Assembly (NCBI GenBank): GCA_964449275.1 | Contig: CAYVAM010000126.1 | Span: forward strand, 1-11,922 | Length of the DNA stretch: 11,922 nucleotides | DNA from: JAUVZF01 sp964449275 | GTDB lineage: Bacteria; Planctomycetota; Phycisphaerae; FEN-1346 | Direction of reading: 5' to 3' | The notes under the pieces: generated by a model | What the model was told of the DNA's origin: nothing | Database searches by the model: none | Seen by the model: only the letters and a program-made list of their open reading frames with translations | Made by a program: the position numbers and the translations under genes | Part shown: positions 6,929 to 11,922 of the stretch, piece after piece | Layout: each line of letters begins with the position of its first letter | Numbering within the stretch: position 1 is the stretch's first letter

Positions 6929-8353
6929 TCAGATCCGCCACGGCGGCCGGATGGCCCGCGACCGCATCGTGTTGGCCTCCGGGTCGCCCGCAAACTCCTC
7001 TTTGACGGGGTCCCAGTGTAAGGTTCGCCCCAGGCGCAGGGCGATGTTCGTCAGGTGGCACAGGCTCATGGTGCGATGGGCGGCCTCGGGATGGCAAACC
7101 GTCCGCCGGCGCGTCTTCACCCCTTCGAGGAAGTTGCGGACGTGGTCACCGGGGTCGCCCCAGCCCTTGGCCGAGATGCCGCGGACCTTGAGGAGCGAGG
7201 CCGGCTCGCACGTGACGCGGTTCGTCGCGTCGTCCACCTGGATCCACCCGTCGGTGCCCACAAAGCGGATGTAACGGTCCTCGAACTTGCCCTTCGATTC
7301 CATGATGCAGCGGACGCCGCCCGCGTAGGTGAGGGCCACGCGGCACGAGACGGGCACCTCGGAGAGCGACTCGCGCGAGGCCCACTGGACCTCAAGAACG
7401 TCGGCCTTGACGGGGCCGGTGTGCTCGGCTTGGTTGGCCCACTGGGCGAGGTCGGTCCAGTGGCAGCCCATGCCATCGACCATGCCGCCGCCCGTGTCCC
7501 AGACGTACCGCCACCCGTTGACCCGCCCCCACGTGAACGGGTGCCAGGGCGTCGTGCCGAGCCACATGTCGTACCCGAAGCCGGCGGGCACGGGGATGGG
7601 TGGTGTGGCCTTGATGGGCCGGCACTCCCAGAAGTTGCAGATGATCTCCTTCAGTTCGCCGATACGCTGCTGGTGGGCGCACTCGACGGCGAAGCGGAAC
7701 GAGTCCACCGAGTGCCGCTGGTATCCCGCCTGGTAGATGGTGCCCAGGCGGTCCGTGGTCTCGACGAGTGCGCGGCCCTCGGCCAGCGTCAGGCTGATGG
7801 GTTTCTCGCTGTAGACGTCTTTGCCTGCGCGGGCGGCATAGATCGAGCCGACCGCGTGCCAGCGCGCGCCGGTGGCGATAAGGACGGCGTCGAGGTCCGG
7901 CCGCGCAAACAGTTCCCGGAAATCGAGGTAGCCCGCGCACTCGTCGTTTTTGTAGTGCGCGTTGACCTGTTTCCGGACGCGGTCGAGTCGGTCGGCGCGG
8001 CAATCGCAGGCGGCGAGCCACTGAACGTCGGGCTGGCGCAGGAAGTGCTGCATGACCCGCGGCCCGCGGTTGCCGCAGCCCATGATGGCGCAGGTGACGC
8101 GCTCGCTCGGTGAGGCGACCTCGCCCGCCCCCATGACGGTGTCGGGGACGACGTACGGCGCGACGGCGGCCGCGCCGAAGCCAGCCGCTGCACGTTTCAG
8201 GAACTCGCGGCGCGAGTGCTTGGCGGTCCGACATAAGTTTTGCGAGGTGGGTCTCCGTACCCACCGCGCAAAACGGCGCATATCCGCGGCGGGTCCGGAG
8301 ACCCGCCGCGCACCAACTTCAAGAGAGTTACGTCGTACCGCATTGCTCGTCAT
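6929..8353 (-). CDS. Tat-exported Gfo/Idh/MocA family oxidoreductase
   Basis: A 474-residue NAD(P)-dependent oxidoreductase of the glucose-fructose oxidoreductase/inositol dehydrogenase type, which oxidises or epimerises sugars and cyclitols. A Tat signal (SRREFLK, residues 47-53, then a hydrophobic Ala-rich core) directs it out of the cytoplasm folded with its cofactor. The Rossmann loop is GCGNRG (92-97) and the family Glu-Lys-Pro is at 183-185 (VYSEKPI). The segment GGGMVDGMGCHWTDLAQW is the usual C-terminal active-site region. I chose ATG 8353 because GGAGA lies 5-7 nt before it; this puts an unusually long 46-residue basic stretch before the Tat motif, and residues 12-40 are encoded by a palindromic repeat element. 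An in-frame ATG at 8281 lies inside that element without a ribosome site. The substrate is unknown. The HEAT-repeat gene follows; the HAD gene is divergent. Confidence 0.9.
   Translation of the reverse strand: MTSNAVRRNSLEVGARRVSGPAADMRRFARWVRRPTSQNLCRTAKHSRREFLKRAAAGFGAAAVAPYVVPDTVMGAGEVASPSERVTCAIMGCGNRGPRVMQHFLRQPDVQWLAACDCRADRLDRVRKQVNAHYKNDECAGYLDFRELFARPDLDAVLIATGARWHAVGSIYAARAGKDVYSEKPISLTLAEGRALVETTDRLGTIYQAGYQRHSVDSFRFAVECAHQQRIGELKEIICNFWECRPIKATPPIPVPAGFGYDMWLGTTPWHPFTWGRVNGWRYVWDTGGGMVDGMGCHWTDLAQWANQAEHTGPVKADVLEVQWASRESLSEVPVSCRVALTYAGGVRCIMESKGKFEDRYIRFVGTDGWIQVDDATNRVTCEPASLLKVRGISAKGWGDPGDHVRNFLEGVKTRRRTVCHPEAAHRTMSLCHLTNIALRLGRTLHWDPVKEEFAGDPEANTMRSRAIRPPWRI
8235..8319. repeat. 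85-bp paired-palindrome (BIME/MITE-like) element inside the oxidoreductase 5' end
   Basis: Two hairpins in opposite orientation. Hairpin 1 (8238-8273) pairs TTTTGCG-a-GGTGGGT with ACCCACC-g-CGCAAAA around a 6-nt loop. Hairpin 2 (8285-8310) pairs CGCGGCGGGTC with GACCCGCCGCG around CGGA. Hairpin 1 read on the minus strand (GGTGGGTACGGAGACCCACC) matches hairpin 2 read on the plus strand (GGCGGGTCCGGAGACCCGCC) at most positions, so they are inverted copies. The ends AAGTT (8235-8239) and AACTT (8315-8319) are also inverted. It looks like a mobile REP pair. Confidence 0.8.
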
Positions 8354-8430
8354 CACTTTCTCCGAGGCACGGTTCGTTGCAGCACAGCAGGACAGCAGAG
8401 CAAACCCGACCCACCACGTTATCGGCCGTG

Positions 8431-8454
8431 CGAAACCGCCGCAAGGGTTTCTTG
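8431..8454 (+). repeat. direct repeat, left copy
   Basis: The 24-mer starting CGAAACCGCCGCAA and ending TTTCTTG matches the copy at 8563-8586 at 20 of 24 positions. Together they flank the palindromic element at 8478-8556. Confidence 0.75.
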
Positions 8455-8477
8455 GAAGAGCGAAGATGCCTCTGGCC

Positions 8478-8556
8478 GGGTGGCATGGCCACGCTGACCA
8501 TGTTGGGTGTCGCGCGCCTCGGCGCCCATGGCCACGCAAGCGTGGCCATGCCACCC
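8478..8556. repeat. palindromic element in the divergent spacer
   Basis: An 18-bp perfect inverted repeat has arms GGGTGGCATGGCCACGCT (8478-8495) and AGCGTGGCCATGCCACCC (8539-8556). The right arm can instead form an adjacent perfect hairpin, CATGGCCACGC-AA-GCGTGGCCATG (8527-8550), so two folds compete. The right end, CCATGCCACCC, recurs exactly at 10985-10995, showing it is dispersed. Confidence 0.85.
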
Positions 8557-8562
8557 CGCGGA

Positions 8563-8586
8563 CGAAACCGTCGCAAACATTTCTTG
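8563..8586 (+). repeat. direct repeat, right copy
   Basis: Second copy of the 24-mer (CGAAACCGTCGCAA...TTTCTTG), in the same orientation and 132 bp from the first. Its last bases also provide the TTG of a possible -35 box for the HAD gene. Confidence 0.75.
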
Positions 8587-8612
8587 TCCGCCGGCCGGAG
8601 AATGCTTAGATA
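8584..8612 (+). promoter_or_regulatory. weak candidate promoter for the HAD gene
   Basis: TTGTCC (8584-8589), a 17-nt spacer and TAGATA (8607-8612) would start transcription about 15 nt before the ATG at 8634. Both boxes are poor consensus matches; it is listed because the spacing is right and the -35 overlaps the direct repeat. Confidence 0.2.
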
Positions 8613-8633
8613 GCGTGCAGCGAGGAGTTGCCC

Positions 8634-9284
8634 ATGGCGCCGATCCGACTGGCCGTGTTCGACATCGACGGGACGCTGCGGCGGGTGCGCAGTCCGTGGT
8701 GGCATCTGCACGAGCACCTGGGCGTGGCGGAGGCGGCCCGCGAGTTCGGCCCGATGTTCGACCGGGGCGAGATTACGTACGAGCAGTGGGCCGACCTGGA
8801 CGCCGGCCTCTGGCGTGGCCGGTCGCGCGGCGAGATCGCCGGGGCGCTCGACTCAGATCCCCTCCGCGACGGGGCGGCCGAACTCGTCGGGTGGTTCCGA
8901 GAGCGGTCGATCCCGTGCGTTGCCATCAGCACGGGGCTGTCGATCTTCGCGTCCGCGACGGCCGAGGAACTCGGCCTCGACGAGGTCGTCTGCAACGAAC
9001 TCCTGTTCGACGGCGACCGATGCCGCGGCGACGTGACGGTCCGCGTCACCGAACACAACAAGGGTCAGGTGCTGCGCGGCGTGCTCGGCCGCGCCGGCGC
9101 CGAGGTCCGCAACGTGGTGGCCTTCGGCGACGGGCCGGCGGACCTGGCGATGCTCCGGGCCGCCGGGACCGGCGTCGCCGTATGCCCGAGCGACCCCGCC
9201 GTCCGCGACGCCGCCGATTACGTGGTGGAAGCCGAGCCGATTGACCGTATCATTGGTGTCCTTGAAACGATCCAGGCCGAGTAA
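8634..9284 (+). CDS. HAD-superfamily phosphatase, phosphoserine phosphatase-like
   Basis: A 216-residue cytosolic phosphohydrolase with all four HAD motifs: nucleophile Asp10 and acid/base Asp12 in FDIDGT, Ser99 in AISTGLS, Lys143 in EHNKG, and GDGPAD (165-170) for magnesium. The roughly 85-residue insert between motifs I and II is a small helical C1 cap as in SerB-like enzymes, with family-like features SPWWHLHEHLGV and GEITYEQWADLDAGLW. The substrate is probably a small phosphomonoester; phosphoserine is only one option because the cap residues of true SerB were not confirmed. ATG 8634 is chosen because AGGAG (8623-8627) is 6 nt upstream; a TTG at 8628 abuts that site and is too close. It is divergent from the oxidoreductase and 77 nt before the sulfatase, whose spacer has a hairpin GGCGTGC/GCACGCC (9296-9320) without a T tract. 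Confidence 0.9.
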   Translation: MAPIRLAVFDIDGTLRRVRSPWWHLHEHLGVAEAAREFGPMFDRGEITYEQWADLDAGLWRGRSRGEIAGALDSDPLRDGAAELVGWFRERSIPCVAISTGLSIFASATAEELGLDEVVCNELLFDGDRCRGDVTVRVTEHNKGQVLRGVLGRAGAEVRNVVAFGDGPADLAMLRAAGTGVAVCPSDPAVRDAADYVVEAEPIDRIIGVLETIQAE

Positions 9285-9361
9285 TCGGCAGGGCTGGCGT
9301 GCGATGGCGCCCGGCACGCCGCGGCGGGATATCGCAATGTAAATGAGGAAGGGAGCACGAT

Positions 9362-10840
9362 ATGAGCGCGCGGGTCAACCGACGGGGATTCATCGGCGCG
9401 GCGGCGGCCGGCATGGCTGCAAGCCTGGCGGGTCCCGCCGTGCTGCGGGCGGCCGAGGGGCGGGGAAAGACGACACGGCCGAACGTCCTCTGGTTCATGT
9501 TCGACGACCTGCGGGCCGACGGCGTCGGCTGCTACGGGCAGCCGTGGGCCAGGACGCCGCACCTGGACGCGGTGGCGAAGCGCGGCGTGCGGTTCAGCCA
9601 CGCGTACGTCCAGGGGACGATCTGCGTGCCGTCGCGGAGTTCCATGACGACCGGCCATTACTGCCACGCGCTCCACACGATGTACATGGGCAAGCCGCCC
9701 GTGCAGAAAGCGACGTATCTGCAGGCGAAGAAGCAGCCGCCGCTGCTCCTTTCGGCCTGGACCGAGGCGGGGATCACGGCCCGGAACATCGGCAAGTGCC
9801 ACGTGTATCACAAGGCGTGGTCGAAGCACCGCGATATCCGGGGGGCGAAACCGCGCGACGACACGCGCCGGGACGCCGCGCGAAAGGCGTACCCCCTGGT
9901 GCGGCTGCCCGACCACGGCTGGGTCATCGGCGGGACGACCAACCTGCCGCCGGAGAAGACCCGCCCGGCCGCCATCGCCGACGCCGCCATCGATGCCCTC
10001 AACGAACTGGCGGCCGGGAAGGAACCGTTTCTGCTTCGCGTCTCGTTCCACGTGCCGCACGTGCCCATCACGGTGCCCCGCGAGTTCATGATCGACCCCG
10101 ACAGCGTGCGCCTTCCGTACCCTTCGCGGCGGGAGGTCCAGTTCAAGCCGAAGTTCGAGACGCAGCAACTGTGGCGATACTCCGGCACGACGCGGATGAC
10201 GCACGAGGAGGTGCAGATAGCGCGCGGCACGTACTACGGCGTGACGTCGCTGGCCGACGCCCAGATCGGGCGGATCCTGGCGACGCTCAAATCGCTCGGC
10301 CTCCGCGCCAACACGATCGTCGCCGTCAACTCCGATCACGGCCTCCAGATGGGCGAGCACGGGATGCACAAGAAACGGAACTTCTACGAGGAGACCGTGC
10401 GGATTCCGTTCATCTTCTCGTGGCCCGGGCGACTGCCCGAGGGCGCAACGTGCGACGAACTCGTCGAGATGATTGACTTCTATCCGACGCTGATGGACCT
10501 GTGCGGCTTCGAGGCGCCGCGCGACATCAAGGGGATGAGCCTTGCACCCCTTGCGCGCGGCGAGACGAAGGCGGGGCGGCCGGCGGTCTTCTCGGAAATC
10601 GATCACAGCGGGTCGATGTACCCGGAACTCAGGGAAAACTCCGGCCGGCGGATCATGGTCCGAACCAAGAAGTGGAAGATGATCTACTTCCGCGACTCGC
10701 GCGTCTCCGACCCCCACGGCGCCCTCTACAACATGGAGAACGACCCCGGCGAGACGCACAACCTGTACCCCACCTCCGGCTCGAACGAGACGGTCGCCGG
10801 CCTCGAGAAACTCGTGGACGAGTGGGACGGGGCGGCGTGA
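9362..10840 (+). CDS. Tat-exported type I sulfatase
   Basis: A 492-residue sulfatase (PF00884-type) that hydrolyses sulfate esters after its Cys is converted to formylglycine. The maturation motif CVPSR starts at Cys88 and is followed by SSMTTG as usual. Metal ligands are visible as Asp48/Asp49 (FMFDDLRADG) and Asp325/His326 (NSDHGLQMGEHG). The HVPHVP segment and GLRANTIVAVNSDHG resemble the iduronate-2-sulfatase/choline-sulfatase branch; the actual substrate is unknown. The N-terminus NRRGFIGAAAAGMAASLAG is a Tat signal, so it would be exported folded. The ribosome site GGAAGGGAG lies before ATG 9362. Length is normal. No formylglycine-generating enzyme gene is in the window, so maturation must depend on one elsewhere. 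It lies downstream of the HAD gene and converges on the DUF1080 gene. Confidence 0.94.
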   Translation: MSARVNRRGFIGAAAAGMAASLAGPAVLRAAEGRGKTTRPNVLWFMFDDLRADGVGCYGQPWARTPHLDAVAKRGVRFSHAYVQGTICVPSRSSMTTGHYCHALHTMYMGKPPVQKATYLQAKKQPPLLLSAWTEAGITARNIGKCHVYHKAWSKHRDIRGAKPRDDTRRDAARKAYPLVRLPDHGWVIGGTTNLPPEKTRPAAIADAAIDALNELAAGKEPFLLRVSFHVPHVPITVPREFMIDPDSVRLPYPSRREVQFKPKFETQQLWRYSGTTRMTHEEVQIARGTYYGVTSLADAQIGRILATLKSLGLRANTIVAVNSDHGLQMGEHGMHKKRNFYEETVRIPFIFSWPGRLPEGATCDELVEMIDFYPTLMDLCGFEAPRDIKGMSLAPLARGETKAGRPAVFSEIDHSGSMYPELRENSGRRIMVRTKKWKMIYFRDSRVSDPHGALYNMENDPGETHNLYPTSGSNETVAGLEKLVDEWDGAA

Positions 10841-10861
10841 GGGAGGGACGGCTTTGACTTC

Positions 10862-10878
10862 CTGCGCTGTACGCGCAG
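10862..10878. repeat. small hairpin after the sulfatase
   Basis: CTGCGC (10862-10867) and GCGCAG (10873-10878) form a 6-bp stem around TGTAC, 21 nt past the sulfatase stop. There is no T tract; it may help end the transcript or be part of the repeat nest that follows. Confidence 0.4.
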
Positions 10879-10917
10879 CGGGCAGTCGTGCCAGGCGCGC
10901 ACCGGCGCGGCAGAAGC

Positions 10918-10945
10918 ACTGGCGGGCAAGCCGCCAGTGGCACCC
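10918..10945. repeat. palindromic repeat between convergent genes
   Basis: ACTGGCGG (10918-10925) and CCGCCAGT (10931-10938) form a perfect 8-bp stem around GCAAG, followed by GGCACCC. The style (palindrome then ...CACCC) matches the next element and the one at 8478-8556. I recall similar palindromes as very common between planctomycete genes; this was not checked. Confidence 0.7.
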
Positions 10946-10963
10946 GGCGAGCCAAGGCCAGAA

Positions 10964-10995
10964 CATGGTCACCCTTCGGGCTGACCATGCCACCC
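10964..10995. repeat. palindromic repeat with UUCG-type loop
   Basis: CATGGTCA (10964-10971) pairs with TGACCATG (10982-10989); inside, after one C-C mismatch, CC/GG closes a TTCG tetraloop, a very stable RNA fold. It ends in CCATGCCACCC (10985-10995), exactly as the element ending at 8556. As RNA it could stop or protect either convergent transcript. Confidence 0.75.
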
Positions 10996-11027
10996 GCCGC
11001 TCAGAATGACAGGATGAGGGGAACCCG

Positions 11028-11780
11028 TCACTTGGCCGCCGACAGGTCCTTCACGTAGATGTTCCGAAACTGGATGAGGCTGGAGGCCGGGCTGTATTTG
11101 CCGGTCTTTCTGTTCAGGCCGCCGTGATGCTGGAGAACGAAGGGGCCTTTGGCGGGCAGACCGGGCAGGCGGGCCTTGTCGATGACCGTCTTGCCGTTGA
11201 GTTCAACGGTCAGCGTCTCGCCTCGGAGTGTGATGACGAAGGTGTTCCACTGGCCGACGGGGTTGTCGGCCTTGACCTTGGGCACGCAGGCGGCGCGGAC
11301 CTCGGGCGGCTGGCTCTTGTCGTTGCGGTAACCCCACAGTTCGCCCGACCCGCACGGCCAGCACCATATGTTGATCTGTGCCTTGCCCGTGCCGCGCAGG
11401 AAGATGCCGGAGTCGGCGTTCGGCGTCGGCGTCTTGATGACCTTGCCGCTGGAGTCTTTCTTGTAGGACCCGTCGGGCAGTATGGTGAACATGGCGTACA
11501 GGCCGCTCGTCTTCTTGAGCCGCCAGTCGATCGTCAGGACGAAGTCGCCGAACGATTCCTCGCTGGTGAGGTTTTTGTTGCCCTTGGCCTCGGAGGCGGC
11601 GTCGTAGTCAATGACGCCGTCAACGGCCTTCCAGTGGCCGTTGTCGCCTTCGGGCACCTTCCAGCCGGTCATGTCCTTGCCGTTGAAGAGGCTCTTCCAT
11701 CCCTCGCCGGGCGGCGGGGCGGCGAAGGCGGTCGTCAGCAGGCACAGCGTCATCAGTACGGCGGTTGCAATCTGTCTCAT
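11028..11780 (-). CDS. secreted DUF1080 protein (3-keto-disaccharide hydrolase family)
   Basis: A 250-residue exported protein. Residues 1-20 are a Sec signal peptide (MRQIATAVLMTLCLLTTAFA). The rest is one DUF1080 (PF06439) domain, a concanavalin-like beta sandwich, with the family start SLFNGKDMTGW (30-40), the central NADSGIFLRG (121-130), WNTFVITLRG and LQHHGG near the end. Some members cleave 3-keto-glycosides, hence the family name; others may only bind carbohydrate. Length is normal for a single-domain member. ATG 11780 has AGGAG about 9 nt upstream. Transcription converges on the sulfatase, with a repeat-filled spacer between them. Its presence beside a Gfo/Idh/MocA enzyme and a sulfatase fits a carbohydrate-breakdown role, but activity on a 3-keto sugar is inference. 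Confidence 0.92.
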   Translation of the reverse strand: MRQIATAVLMTLCLLTTAFAAPPPGEGWKSLFNGKDMTGWKVPEGDNGHWKAVDGVIDYDAASEAKGNKNLTSEESFGDFVLTIDWRLKKTSGLYAMFTILPDGSYKKDSSGKVIKTPTPNADSGIFLRGTGKAQINIWCWPCGSGELWGYRNDKSQPPEVRAACVPKVKADNPVGQWNTFVITLRGETLTVELNGKTVIDKARLPGLPAKGPFVLQHHGGLNRKTGKYSPASSLIQFRNIYVKDLSAAK

Positions 11781-11892
11781 GGTTTGGTTCTCCTAATGGG
11801 TTGCATGTGGCTGTTAGTCCTACAACGCTATATGAGACCTTCCAGCAAGGCCGTCGCCCAGCCGGGGAAATCGGGAGTCAGGGCCACTTGGC

Positions 11893-11922
11893 GGTCAAAC
11901 CGGGGCCGTTTCCGGTTTGACC
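11893..11922. repeat. strong inverted repeat at the right edge
   Basis: GGTCAAACCGG (11893-11903) and CCGGTTTGACC (11912-11922) are perfect 11-bp inverted arms around an 8-nt loop. The window ends exactly at the right arm, so a T tract to the right (terminator for a plus-strand reading) or more of a longer repeat cannot be judged. None is seen on the left side. Confidence 0.6.

Noticed and set aside
7392..8264. Alternative minus-strand frame with ATG at 8234 near the oxidoreductase start
   Set aside because: It is one base out of frame with the Tat motif and Rossmann fold and translates to Arg/Pro/His-rich sequence, so it is not the real start.
9218..10993. 591-codon open frame on the minus strand opposite the sulfatase
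   Set aside because: It is rich in Arg, His, Pro and Asp with no motif, and the plus strand carries a full sulfatase with intact catalytic residues. Long antisense frames are expected in GC-rich coding DNA.

Overview
The window is GC-rich bacterial DNA that most resembles a planctomycete (Planctomycetota, possibly Phycisphaerae-like). The reasons are a secreted glycan-processing gene set (Tat-exported Gfo/Idh/MocA oxidoreductase, HEAT-repeat protein with a C-terminal sandwich domain, Tat-exported sulfatase, DUF1080 protein) and intergenic spacers full of palindromic repeats. The phylum call is inference from gene content. No rRNA, tRNA, CRISPR array or intact transposase was seen.

Layout. 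1-1093 (minus) is the N-terminal two thirds of ribosomal protein S1, running off the left edge, with a good sigma70-type promoter and a structured leader upstream. 1415-3037 (plus) is a two-gene unit of lower GC: a small protein with a caspase/gingipain-like His...Cys pattern (recalled as DUF6345-like) and a signal-peptide protein of unknown family. It is followed by a 9-10 bp tandem repeat and a hairpin that may be a remnant of a REP/Y1-transposase-type element. 3286-4170 (minus) is ispH, the last enzyme of the MEP isoprenoid pathway, with its own promoter candidate behind a terminator-like hairpin.

4302-8353 (minus) holds two genes in one direction: the Gfo/Idh/MocA oxidoreductase, then an 852-residue exported HEAT-repeat protein. 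An 85-bp paired-palindrome element lies inside the 5' coding part of the oxidoreductase, between its best start codon and its Tat motif. The divergent spacer 8354-8633 contains a second palindromic element flanked by 24-bp direct repeats. 8634-9284 (plus) is a phosphoserine-phosphatase-like HAD hydrolase and 9362-10840 (plus) is a Tat-exported sulfatase. The convergent spacer 10841-11027 carries three palindromes, then 11028-11780 (minus) is a DUF1080 protein. A strong hairpin ends the window.

Functionally, 4302-11780 reads as a small module for export and breakdown of sulfated carbohydrate. The sulfatase would remove sulfate, the Gfo/Idh/MocA enzyme could oxidise a sugar (possibly to a 3-keto form), and the DUF1080 protein belongs to the family named 3-keto-disaccharide hydrolase. 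That pathway link is inference from neighbourhood. The candidates for something undescribed are the caspase-like/orphan secreted pair and the REP-like element that has become part of a Tat signal region.
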